From assembly GCA_026874595.1 (NCBI GenBank), contig CM049320.1:20655714-20719713 (forward strand): a stretch of 64,000 nt of DNA, written 5' to 3'. This DNA is from Sipunculus nudus. Lineage: Eukaryota > Annelida > Sipuncula > Golfingiida > Sipunculidae. Position numbers and translations under genes: made by a program. This document shows, one piece after another, positions 47,691 to 58,784 of the stretch (the stretch's first letter is position 1; each line of letters opens with the position of its first letter). Below the pieces are notes generated by a model. That model saw only the letters and a program-made list of their open reading frames with translations. It did no database searches and was not told where the DNA came from.

Positions 47691-49576
47691 CAGACATGGG
47701 GCCTATTACTGATTTCAATAATAGGGCCTATTACTATTACTTTGGGTGTTTGCCTATTACTATTAACTATTACTGGTTTAATAAAAATAAGTAAAAACAT
47801 TTAATCTTGAAGAATCCTATGCTGATCGCTCGTTATGCCACACTAAAATATGTTACCAACCACTAAATAAACAAGAAATGGTGCATGAATAGTTCATAAC
47901 TAAATGAAGTGTCCATTGCACCTGATCAGTGAACATAAGCTGTTGAATCCCCCAGGTGGGAACAGTGTGGTACAGACAAGAGCCCCCCCCCCCCCTTCCC
48001 AAATTTTGCAAGCTTTATTTTAAATTTTATATTATTTTTTTAAATGTATGGCTACATTTAATTTTCTTTAAAGTGAAACCTGTTACAGTGCAAGAGTAAC
48101 TGTGCAGTGGTAAGAATATTGTATATATAGATAATTAAAGAGTCACTTTTGTCAATTGATTATCAACAATATAAACATCAACAATATATACATCTTTATT
48201 ATCATGAATGATTATTCATCAAATACTGATTATTTGCATTTTCATTTGACTGATTATTTTTTTTTTCATAACCTTACTAGTGTAAGGTATACACTGATAT
48301 TGTTTTTGTATATTTAACCAAAAATATAAAATATATAGTAAATTTTAATTTTGAGTTATTTTTAATTGAGTAATCCAAAAGCGGGGGGGGGGGGGGGGAA
48401 TGTCCTACACCCAGCAACGATCTGGTCTGAAGATTATTCCTGCAGTCCTAAAGATGCATTCGACAGGGGCTGAAGTGGTCAAGAGAGGCAAGATAAGGGC
48501 TTGAGGGTTCTTTCAGGTGGTTTCTCTTTTGCCTTCTCATAGATACCTAGTTTATTAAGATGCTGCAATAATCAGTGAGCCTTGGCGATGTGCAAACTTT
48601 GTCCTCATCATAAGAGTATGGTTGCCTTCATTGTATCAGGGTGGGTATCTGAAAATGTTACTATTATTATTTACCTGTTTCACATAACTGAAATCCTTTG
48701 TAATTTAACAAAATTCAAATTGCAACTGAATGCAGTTGCATAGTTTACTTTGAAAGAAACACTAACTCAGATTACATGTACATTTCATTTTCTGCCTGAA
48801 ATCAAATGTACTTCCACACTATTGTCATCCAGTTTCATCTGGGAGGTGAGTCATGTTTATAACATAAGGCAAACAAGGTTTTCATGGAGTGTTCCTTTCT
48901 GACTGGTGACAATATGATTTGCAAGAAATATGTCGCACACAGGAAATAAAAGTCACAATTCTGGGTAGGAAATAAAGTCACAGAAGAAAGCCACAAGATT
49001 GGAAAGGAAATAGTCACAGATTTGTGTTTAAAAAGGTACAGTTTTAGTCACATTTTTAGTTGGGAAACATTCACCTGGTATGACTTAACCTTTGGTAATC
49101 TGCCTGACATGGTTCTGCCCCAGTTATCAGTTGCTTATACACAAACATCAAAGGGCATGGTTGTACTGTGCTTTGATTGTAAAGAGCTTTTCATGCTATT
49201 CAGTATTCATGGAAACGCCTACATTGATGTACCAACAATGCAGTCATCCTGTGCTATTGTTGTTAGTGAGAAGTCATGGCCTAGGATAAGCCTGTGTCAC
49301 CTGTTAATGAGCATGAAAGCATGCAGGTTCACCTCAGCTGGGGCCCTCATCAGTGTTCCTGCTGACTTGCACTCAGACCCACAAACTCTTTATTACCCCC
49401 AGACTGGTAATAGTTAAAGTAATAGCTATTGATCTATTACTCATCTGCCTATTACTATTACTATTACTATTATTCAACATTTTTGGACTGCCTATTATCT
49501 ATTATTACCTATTACTGATGAAAAGTAATTGAATTACAGCCTATTACTATTATCTATTACTATTACCCCATGTCTG
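47691..49576. mobile_element. hAT-like non-autonomous DNA transposon nested in the DIRS element
   Basis: The ends are perfect 11-bp inverted repeats (CAGACATGGGG at 47691-47701; complement at 49566-49576), flanked by an exact 8-bp duplication GTCTCAGC (47683-47690; 49577-49584). An 8-bp target duplication and CAG...CTG termini are the hAT signature. Subterminal DNA on both sides has CTATTACTATTACT repeats. Removing the element plus one duplication joins the DIRS frame (...LGARLS to AHFPAW...) without a gap, independent proof of insertion. The interior has no transposase; a 131-codon frame at 49022-49417 has no recognisable domain. Contains C and G homopolymers at 47983-47995 and 48383-48398. 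Confidence 0.93.
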
Positions 49577-49584
49577 GTCTCAGC

Positions 49585-51437
49585 GCCCATTTTCCCGCTT
49601 GGGCGGGCATCACGTCACATCGGCTAGTTCTCAGCACCATAAATTCGGTTTCTGTCTTACGTTTTTGCACGCTCCTCCCGTCACCCTGCACCCGTTCTAC
49701 ATTCCGCCTCCGTCCGATCCTGTCAAACGCCTCGCTTTGGAGGAGGCTATTCAATCTATGCTCGACAAGAGGGCGATTTTCGAGGTTTCCCCGTCCACCA
49801 TTGGGTTTTCCTCTCGCCTCTTTCTTGTTCCCAAGCCGCACGGGCGGTGGCGCCCCATCATCGATCTAAAGCGCCTAAATTCGTTCATCGCCCCACCGCC
49901 AGTTCGGATGTTCAATATTCATGCGGTTCTCCGCATAGCCCGTCGGATGGATTGGGCGTTCAAAATAGACCTTAGGGATGCCTATTTTCACGTTCCAATC
50001 CATCCTTCATCTCAACGGTTTCTTTGGTTCGCATATCAGAACTGCGTTTTTCAAATCCGGGCCCTCCCGTTCGGGATCAATGTGGCCCCCTGGATTTTTA
50101 CCATGCTCGTTCACACGGTCACGCGTTACCTCCGCTCACAGGGCATTTCTGTGCTCCCTTATCTGGATGATTGGCTTGTCCATGCGGCCGATCGCTCTCT
50201 ATTACTGACTCATCGCTCCCTGGTTCTCAATTTACTTCAGAACCTTGGCTTTCTTGTCAATGCGGAGAAATCCCTTCTCACTCCCACCCAGTCCCTGCAG
50301 TTTCTGGGTATCACACTCGATTTTGCGTCCAGCACTGCGTCTCTCCCGCGCGATTTTGCTATCAAACTCCGCAGGCAGATTCGTTCCTTTCTCTCGTTGC
50401 GCCATGTCGATTCTGGGACCACAGCTTCTCTGCACGGCACTCTCAACTGGGCTGCCACTTTTATCCTGTTCGGTCTGCTATACCTCCGTCCGGTTCAGTC
50501 TCTCCTACACCATCACAGCCTTCGACGTTTAACCTCAGTTCGTCCTACGGTCCTCCCGTTTCAGCTCACATGGAGGTCCCTTCGTCCCTGGCTGGACCTT
50601 CCCTTTCTCCAGCAGGGAGTTCCTTTTTCTCAGGAGATCGATGGTACCATGTATACCGACGCGTCTCTCCTCGGTTGGGGTGCCCATATGGCCGATCTTC
50701 GTCATATGGGGGTCTGGTCCCCGTCGGAACGTCTCTTGCATATCAATGTCCTAGAACTTTGTGCAGTCCGTCGCACGATCTCCCGCTGTTCTCCCCGGTT
50801 GCTCGGCCGTCACATTCTCGTCCAGACCGACAACACGGTCGTGGCTTATATCAGCAGGCAGGGCGGTACTCGGTCTCCCTCTCTGATGCAGGAGACCTAC
50901 CTCTTGTTGGATCTGTGCATTTCTCTCTGGGCCTCGATTTGTGCGTCTCATCTTCCGGGCGTGTCGAACATTCTTTCCGACACCCTTTCCCGTCGCCCTG
51001 CGTCTCTTCCTCCGCCGGTGCTCTTTCCGCTCCTGGTAGTGCGGAGTTTTTTCACTTGTCTGGGGCGTCTGGAATTCGATCTATTCGATTTTCCTTCCCC
51101 CCCAGTTCTCGAACCTACCGCGACGTGTCTACGTCACCCTCGCGACCGTCTCCCCGGTTTCCCCCTGGTTTCCTCTGTGGCGCTCGCTTCTCTCCCGCCG
51201 TACGCTTCATCTACTGCTCCGGATCGATCTCCAATTGTTCCCACGAGCAAGTGCCCATTTAGGTCGTGCCCTCTGTGCCCATGCGTTCTTTCATCAGACA
51301 CCTCAAGGATCAGGGCATTTCAAGTCCTGCTGCTCTCCTTGCCTCGGCTCCCCGTCGCTGTTCTTTGGACTGCATCTATGACTCCCGGTGGCGTCTCTTC
51401 ACCGGTTGGGCGTCTACCAGTGGAATCTCTCCTTTAG
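49585..51437 (+). pseudogene. DIRS reverse transcriptase / RNase H (frameshifted)
   Basis: The main open frame is 49599-51437. Motifs in order: FEVSPS and PKPHGRWRPIIDLKRLN (RT fingers), KIDLRDAYFHVPIHP (palm motif A), LPFGINVAPWIF, YLDDWLVHA (catalytic Asp pair near 50160), then GFLVNAEKS and LQFLGITLD. RNase H follows: MYTDASLLGWGA, INVLELCAV, VQTDNTVVAYI, LPGVSNILSDTLSR, giving the Asp-Glu-Asp-Asp set. YLDD and the domain order without an integrase are DIRS features. The N-terminal part (GLSAHFPAWAGITSH, in the frame starting 49570) joins this frame only after a frameshift near 49650. After FDLF (about 51085) family similarity is lost in this frame, implying another shift. No methyltransferase-like domain was recognised. 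Confidence 0.85.
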
Positions 51438-51872
51438 CTCCGTCGCTTGCGGCGGTTTTGGATTTTTTTGTGTTTTTACTGCAGGATAAACATTTATCCT
51501 ATCCGTCTCTGCGTGGCTATCGTGCCACCCTGCTGTCCGTGCTCCATCCGCTAGGTAACGATCGTGCCCTTCATCATCCGTTGGTGACAGATTTTCTCAA
51601 GGGGGTTCATGCCCGTGTGTCTCATCCTCACTATGTTGCGCCTTCCTGGCGCCTGGACATTGTCTTACGTCACCTCCGAGAACCCCCTTATGAGCCCCTG
51701 GGTTCGGCACATCTTCTGCATTTGTCTCGGAAAACGGTTTTCTTCCTAGCTCTTGCGTCTGCCGGTCGCCGCTCTGAGCTTCATGCCCCAGTGGCTGATT
51801 CGAAATTCACGCAAATTGCGGCCAACAGTTCGTCGGCCACCCTACATTTTCCTCCGGATTATTTGGCGAACC
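51266..51872 (+). pseudogene. DIRS tyrosine recombinase, N-terminal part (split by insertion)
   Basis: Encodes the SAM-like core-binding domain (RWRLFTGWASTSGISPLAPS ... LSYPSLRGYRATLLSVLHPL) and the start of the catalytic domain with LASAGRRSELHA, which includes the first catalytic Arg. At 51868-51872 the frame runs into the left copy of the GAACC target duplication, and an inserted repeat gives a stop at 51875. The remaining catalytic residues lie at 54304-55008. The intact enzyme would insert the circular cDNA. Confidence 0.85.
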
Positions 51873-54299
51873 TGTGAGCTTATGCTATGGTGTGCTGGCG
51901 TCTGGCGTCCGGCGTCCGGCGTCTGTACTTTAACCCATACTATCTTGCAAACGGCAAGAATTAGCATCACAAAATTTTATGCATAAAATTAGTCATCTAA
52001 AAAACTCTATCGGATTTTGCAAATTTTTTGGCTAACTGCATTTTCTTAGATTTTATAGGGAAAAAGCTAAAAAAGCTTAAAAAATCTTCTCCGAATCTGT
52101 TCAGCAAAATTGTCCAATATTTTACAGAAATGATTCCTGAAACAATCTCTCTCAAGTTTGTTCAAATGGTTTAAGTTTGGTGATTTCTGGTCAAGTTACA
52201 GGAAGTTGAACTTAGTCATCTGTCCTAAAAAGCATACTAAAATTACAATCTCAGAAATGGCTTGAGCTATCATCACCAAACTTTATGCCAATGTTGGTCA
52301 CATGAGTCATATCTGAAAATGAGGTATTGGTGGCGCCACCTGCATCGGCCTTTTTTGTACGGGGGTCATCAGTGCCTGTATCATACTGACAGCTACAAAT
52401 AACTTCTTCTCAAAAACCACTGGGCCAAATTATTAAATCTCACACATTAATTATCCTTAGGTGTTGATAATTAAAGTTTGTTCAAATGGTCTCAGTTCAG
52501 TGACTTTTGGCTGAGTTATGGGAAGCTGAATTTAGTCATATGCCATAACAGCCCATGTTAGCTAAGTGGCTACCAAAATCTTCTTCTCAAAAACCACTGG
52601 GCCAAATTCTTAAATCTCACACATTAATTATCTTTGGATGTTGATAATTAAAGTTTGTTCAAATGGTTTTGGTTCTATGATTTTTGGCTGAGTTATGGGA
52701 AGCTGAACTTTCCCATTTTGCTGTATTTTCCCATATGAGTTATAAACCTACAAAACGTTTTTCGACTGATGATACTGAGGCCAGTTTGTTTAATATTTTG
52801 CAAGAATAATTCCCTGAATCATTCTTATAACAATTGTCTTTTACGGTTCCAGAAAATGAATTTTGGCTGAATTATAAAGATTGATTTGAGTCATTTACCA
52901 TATATGTAAGCTGTGTGAAGCAGATACATGTATCTAGCCTAGCACCAGTTTATCAGCATCCATTACATCATGCCACTAGACATTTAGATTTCAGGTTATC
53001 TATGGAAATATTGACAAGAATGTTTTTTAAAAGTTTTTAAAAAATGTAGATTTATGATATTACATATCATCTGTACACTAACTCATAATTTCTCAGGAAT
53101 AGCAGGAGCTACCATCCCCAAATTTTATGCAATTATCTGTCACATATCAAATGTTGATGGATTCAGCTTATTTTTGCTATCTGCATTTACTTAGAATTTA
53201 CAAGGAAAAAGCTGAAAAAAACGTTAAAAGTCTTCTTCTTGTAAACAGTTCAGCCAGATTGTTCAATATTTTACAGAAATGATCCCAGAGGCGAGCCCTC
53301 TCAAATTTGTTCAAATGGTTTGTGTTGGATAAATTTTAGCAGAGTTACATAACAGGCCAAGATTGTGTATGTTTCTTGAATAGGTTGAGAAACTGCCAAC
53401 TGTTTCAGATTTGGCAACAGATCAAGAGTTCATTCAGTGCAGCCAAATATAGGTCAACAGTTCAATCAGTGCAGCCAAGCACAAGGCATGTGATCACCTC
53501 TTGGGCAGCATGTGATCATCTAATGGGTAGCATGTGAACACCTCATGAGTATCATGTGATCACCTCATGGGTGTCATGCCCCTGAGGGCTGCATATGGAG
53601 CCAATCTGTGAGCTTATGTAATTGTGTGGCTACTATTTCAGATTTGGCAATAGGCAAAAGGTCAGCCTGGATTTATTTATAGCTTTGGCAGACTGCCAAC
53701 TGTGTCAGATTATGCAACAGGTCAAGAGTTCACTCAGTGCAGCCAGGTACAGGTCAAAAGTTGACTCAGTCTAGCCAGGTGTAGGTCAAGAGTTCACTCA
53801 GTGCAGTAGCCTGAGCCAGTAATTTGTCACAGTACACTCTGGGCAACAGCCTTTCTCACCTAAGCCTGGTCAGCCTCGTCCATCAGACTCAAGGTAAGTT
53901 TGATGTATTGTCCTGATATTCTGACCTGTCTATGTGTCTTTAATGGCTTTCTCATTCACAAGACAGGTGTCGCCATCTACAATGACTTTTGCAAAGTGTA
54001 TGTGCCTGCTTATTTCTACAGAAGAATTTGATATATCAGCCTGAAATTGGACATATTTGTACATGTCAAATAGCTTTGTCATATACAAGACTGGTGGTGC
54101 CACCTGCAATAATTTTTGTGCTGTGTGCACCCATGCGAGAATTTCAGCAGTGATATTTGTGTATTGTTTCTTGTTCAAAATGTTTAGTACTTGCATTGTT
54201 CATATATATGAAAAGTAGTGGTTCAGCATTGAAGCATTATACCTGGTGTATGTCCATATGCACAGGTTCGCATTAGGCCTGTAGGCCTTGTTATAGAAA
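51873..54299. mobile_element. 2.4-kb dispersed repeat inserted in the DIRS recombinase gene
   Basis: Flanked by GAACC (51868-51872 and 54300-54304). Deleting it with one GAACC restores the recombinase frame exactly. It begins TGTGAGCTTATGCTATGGTG with tandem GGCGTCTGGCGTCCGGCGTC, and ends GCATTAGGCCTGTAGGCCTT then GTTATAGAAA. Internal tandem repeats: a block with AAAACCACTGGGCCAAAT at 52415 and 52594 (period about 179 bp), and CACTCAGTGCAGCCAGG-type units at about 53440-53810. No terminal inverted repeats and no coding. Its style resembles the TTTTAGCTCAG elements, but the ends differ. Confidence 0.85.
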
Positions 54300-54303
54300 G
54301 AAC

Positions 54304-55008
54304 CAAAATTTCGATGATCCTCCGTCAGCTTGGCACGTTCCGGCCCTCCCTAACGGTCAGTGCCGTTACGGGGCTACAAATTGCCCAGTTCGTGCTTTAC
54401 GTTACTATCTTAAAGCTACTCATTCTTTACGGGGGGGGGGGGGGGGGGGGGGCAAGAAGTTTTTTATTTCAACGAAAGTCACCACTTCAAACAAAGAAAT
54501 TAGCCCTATCACCATTAGTGCGTGGCTAAAAGCTACTTTTGTCGCCGCCTATGAGTCGGCTTCTCCATCAACCTTAGAGCAGCTTCACATCAAGGGTCAT
54601 GACATTCAAGCTCTTTCTACATCGTTGGGCCATATCTTGGGGATTTCCCCAAATCAGCTGGTCAAGAAAGGCTATTGGAAGTCACCTACTACCTTCACCC
54701 TCTTTTATCTCAAGGATGTTCAGTTACAAGCTTCGGGCCTTTATTCCTTGGGCCCGGTGATTGCGGCGAGGTCCTACAGTTTTCCAGGCTGTCATTGCCT
54801 TCTACGTCTGTTCCGGCAGCGACATCTTCGTCTGCTCCATCCCAGCACTGATGTTCTCATCTTTCCGTCGTTTCAGGTAGGTGTCCCCTCCCCAAGGTTT
54901 ATCTGTTATATTTTCATTAATACAGAAACAGCTCACAATTATGTTTACGTAATAAAACCCCCCCATTCCCTCCCTGTGAATGGTGGTTTTGTTAGTCAAC
55001 TGTTGTGA
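54304..55008 (+). pseudogene. DIRS tyrosine recombinase, C-terminal part
   Basis: Open from 54304 in the frame of 51266-51872. Shows CPVRALRYYL, then a 22-base G run (54431-54452) that happens to keep the frame as poly-Gly, then ISAWLKATFVAAYE, KGHDIQALSTSLGH, VKKGYWKSPTTFTLFYLKDV. The nucleophilic Tyr (TAT 54706-54708) and the His of the HxxR box are present, but the Arg of that box is Gln (CAA 54607-54609), as a CpG transition would produce. The C-terminus reads into the internal complementary region. With the insertion and this substitution the enzyme is dead. Confidence 0.85.
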
Positions 55009-55015
55009 GCTTTTC
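54911..55015. repeat. DIRS internal complementary region
   Basis: 54913-54959 is the reverse complement of the element's left terminus (ACGTAATAAAACC against GGTTTTATTACGT at 45490), and 54956-55012 is the reverse complement of the right terminus (CCCCCCCATTCCCTCCCTGT against the 55243-55264 region). The two pieces abut, as required of the template used to join the ends into a circle during DIRS replication. Confidence 0.92.
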
Positions 55016-55051
55016 TGCATTACAAACAACGCTCCCTCCCAGTCCACTTCC

Positions 55052-55218
55052 TTCTGCCTTCGAAAAATGTAATTACAGGAAACAGAAGTGTGACCTAGAT
55101 ACACAGGAACGAGGCAGGATGGGCGATAATAGGCCCAATAAGGGAAAATTTTAGGTTGGCTTACTCTGGCGTATAAACTTTAACAGAGAAAATTCTCATT
55201 AATACAGGAAAGCTCACA
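55052..55218. repeat. DIRS right inverted terminal repeat
   Basis: Reverse complement of 45512-45675; includes AGGTTGGCTTACTCTGGCGT and ATGGGCGATAATAGG. The outer end (55219-55269) is not repeated on the left but is represented in the internal complementary region. Confidence 0.95.
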
Positions 55219-55976
55219 ACAGTTTACTAACAAAACCACCATTCACAGGGAGGGAATGGGGGGGTTTTAATTGTCAGGAAATGTATGGATTAGTTCCATT
55301 AATATGCAAGAAAATCAAATGTTTTATTTTTAGCTCAGCTGACTATAAGTCATCTGAGCTATATTCGTGGTCCATTGTCCGTCTGTCTGTTTGTCTACCC
55401 GTCCTGGCGTCCGTCCTTAAAACAGGCACATTTGGACACCGTTGGACCTACAAATCTGAAATTTGGCATGCTGTTAGATGTCCCCAAAATCTCCTATCAA
55501 ACCAAAAACTGGGTCCCTGTGACTTTGTTCCTTTGAAAAATTAAGGAAAAACTTCATATTTCCATTAAAAACCTATTATTACACTTCAGGACTGCCTAAT
55601 ATCAAAACCACTTATCTGTTTTTTTTTTAATATTTATCAGAAGTATTCTTCTATATATTTCCTATACACATGCCAAAAATTAAGTCTGTAAAGAGTAATT
55701 TATTGGCCCAAACATAATGGACTTTGTAAAAAATCAGGAAAAATATTTACTCAAGTAACATGAAAGTTATTGAAGCTAGAGAATTCTTTTCAAGTATATA
55801 AATTTGTTTTATTAAGATTCAATTGTATACCCAAAATTAGATCTGTATTTTGTAAAACTTATAAGTTATTAGCATAAACATAAAATCAGTACCTTAAATT
55901 TTACCCCACTTTGACCATGGCACATTTTTTTCATGTGTGTACTGTTGATTTAATTTTCACAGCATGTAAACATAAT

Positions 55977-57319
55977 TACAGTGGAACCCCACAATTACAA
56001 CCACCCCTGGGACTGAGCAAAGTGGTCGTAATTTGGGGGTGGTCATATTTGTGAAACTCTTACCTCAGTTTCACATAACCCGCCGAAGTTTAATGTGTAT
56101 CAGTGTGTTTCAATTGGATATCTTTAATGTGAATTATAACAAAATGTTTTACTGTGCAGTGACCCTTGTTATGAATGTTTTTTGTGTGTAGTTAAAAAGA
56201 AAACTTTTTTTAAATATTTACTCTTGATAAAAATAAATATACATGTACACATACATAATGCCTGACAATTAATTCAAAATTACACTAAAGGCAATAAGAA
56301 AACCTACTGAATACATATTGAACATGATACATGGTAGTATGTGCACGAAAGCCGTGGGACTTGAAATTTTGAAAGCACTGTGAATATCAATGGATGTTAA
56401 ATCTTCACGAATGAGTCTAAAGTAGTTTGTTGTGAGGTCACGCATGTAGAGGCACAGCCAATTGTTGCCGGTGTTGCCGCCTTGATTTAAGTCACTATCT
56501 GGTGTTGGCTTCTTGATAAACCCCACTTTCTCCCTCAAGTAGAGCTCTTTCCGAGGCATTGTCGCACAACAGCAAGCAATTTAAACGCAGACTGAAGCAG
56601 TATAGAAATAAACTGACAGCAATCTATCCAATAAGGTGAGACAATCTGTGGAATTTGCTCCTATGAAAGCTTTATTTATACATTTTCTCACTTCACAATA
56701 CTCAGTATAAGCTACATGGGCACATTTAGGATTAACTAGGTTAAATTTGGACCATTGAGGATTGAACAATATGTGATGAGTAGAAATACTAAGCTCTCAC
56801 CCTGCAGTTCGGGTAGCTGTAATACAGGTGATCACTGAGGGGCAACTAGCATCGCTAGCCCCAGACCTCAGGGCAGTTAGCCAGGCTCATTAAATAATCA
56901 GTTACCCTCTTTGATGTATCACGTACGCCTCAACAAGTCTTGGCGCGGACATTGATTCAGGAAGATATGCAGGACCAGATTAACACTCGGGTTGGGAAAC
57001 CTTGTTACCCTCTTTGATCTATCGTTAAGGCGCATGTGACAATTATTAAGGCACAGTCATTGCCTCGTGACAAATGTTGTTTCAGTATTTCTAGGCGGTG
57101 GTCGCATTAGGGGAGTCGCATAATTGCTGGGGCCAGGAAATCTGGTCGTAATTCTGAATTTAGAGGTGGTCTTAATTTTGAGTAATTAATAAATATAAAT
57201 AAACAAAAAAATATTTGGGACCAAGCAAAGTGGTCGTAATTGTGGGGTGGTCGCAATTGTGGGGTGGTCGCAATTGTGGGGTGGCCGCAAGGCGGGGTAT
57301 TGTATTGCAAGGCACTGTA
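55977..57319 (-). mobile_element. pogo/Tigger-like DNA transposon remnant with TA ends
   Basis: Begins TACAGTGGAACCCCACAATT and ends ...CACTGTA; both ends also carry GACCACCCC/GGGGTGGTC motifs in inverted orientation, including three tandem GTGGGGTGGTCGCAATT units near 57240. TA plus CAGT termini suggest Tc1/mariner-pogo. On the minus strand 56559-56269 begins MPRKELYLREKVGFIKK, reminiscent of the N-terminal helix-turn-helix of CENP-B/Tigger transposases, but the rest is not recognisable. Comparison with copy A (around 37300 and 38950) shows the uninterrupted site. Confidence 0.65.
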
Positions 57320-58784
57320 TTTAATTTGTTTAAATCTGAAATTTGAAAATAAAAGGTGGAAAATTAGGCTAGTTATTGAATTTTTTCTTGAGGCTCTATT
57401 GTAGTCACTTGCTTTGTTCCAGATGCAGGTAGGCCATTCCAGGTCACTGGAAGTCAGCTATGCCAGGGTTCCTGATTTGTTACAGTCACTGGGGGAGATC
57501 CCCTGCTGTGACAGGTGTACAATTGTTCTCATATAACACCCCCCCACCCCCCCACCCCCATAAATATACAAATATACATTTTCAAAAAATATTTCACAGA
57601 TCTTAACCTTACTTGGTATATGAATAGATATGGGTGAGAGGACGACACCTATTTAAAATGAGGTCCTGACCTTTACTAGGAGAGTGTCCTTGACCTTAAA
57701 TATGTCAAATTTTGGGAAAATCACACAAATTCTTAAATATCTTAAGAAATCTTGCATGGATTGATCCCAAAATCAGGTTGATCGAAGATCATGGGTCAGG
57801 TTGTCATGTTCCAGAAACTGGTGGCACCATTTATAATTCTTTACTTGTTTATGTGCCTTTTAATACCCCCAAAATTGCCACTTGACAGTACTGTGAGCAT
57901 TATAAGTCAAAAACTAATAAACAGATTTCTTTTATATTTTGCATATACATAGATATGGGTTATGGAATGATGTTTATTTAAATTGGGGTCATGACCTTTC
58001 CTATGAGAGTGGCCTTGACCTTGAATATTCCTTTATTTGGTGAAATTCACACAAAATCTTTAATAACTCAAAAAATATCTCACGGATCTTTACCAAACTT
58101 GCTATATGTATAGATAAGGGTGAGAGGATGACGCCTATTTGAAAGAAGTCATGACCTTTACTAGGAGAGTATCCTTGACCTTGAATATGTCCAATTTTGG
58201 GGAAAATCACACAAATTCTTAAATATCTCAAGAAATCTTGCATGGATTGATCCCAAAATCAGGATGGTCAAAGATCATGGATTGGGTTGTCATGTTCCAG
58301 AAACTGGTGGCGCAACCTATAATTCTTGTTTATATGCCTTTTAATACCCCTGAAATTGCCACTTGACAGTACTGTGAGCATTATAAGTCAAAAACTAATA
58401 AACAGATTTCTTTTATATTTAGCATATACATAGATATGGGTTATGGGATGATGTTTATTTAAATTGGGGTCATGACCTTTCCTATGAGAGTGGCCTTGAC
58501 CTTGAATATTCCCATATTTGGTGAAATTCACACAAATTCTTTTATATCTCAGTAAGGGATACATGGAATGATCCAAAAATCAAATTGACCGAAGATCTTG
58601 GATAGCTTTGTCTTTTGGCGAAGACAGGTGGTGCCACCTTGTGTCGTTTTCTTGTTAAAATGATGTTAACGCAATCACTTTGTAAGAATTTGAGGTACAT
58701 TCACCAAACCCACAGGTTTGATGCATCATATCAACAGCAGGTCAAGTTCGAACATGGATGACCTTGATGCATTTTTTCAAGGTC

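Larger units (their letters stand above)
45490..55269 (+). mobile_element. DIRS-type tyrosine-recombinase retrotransposon, full length but disrupted
   Basis: Class definition rests on structure plus coding content. Inverted terminal repeats at 45512-45675 and 55052-55218 are near-identical in reverse complement. An internal complementary region at about 54911-55015 matches the complement of the left end joined to that of the right end. Both termini share GGTTTTA (45490-45496; 55263-55269), as expected of junctions resolved by a tyrosine recombinase without target duplication. Coding order is gag-like, reverse transcriptase/RNase H, recombinase, on the same strand as CDK11. Two later insertions (47691-49576; 51873-54299) account for about 4.3 kb, leaving about 5.5 kb, a normal DIRS size. 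Its GC-richness contrasts with the host DNA. Frameshifts and a lost catalytic Arg make it inactive. Confidence 0.93.

Noticed and set aside
49022-49417. 131-residue frame inside the hAT-like element as transposase
   Set aside because: No hAT dimerisation or catalytic motifs, no zinc finger, and too short.
50171-51262. 363-residue frame overlapping the reverse transcriptase
   Set aside because: Shadow frame of GC-rich RT/RNase H coding sequence; Ser/Pro-rich with no motifs.
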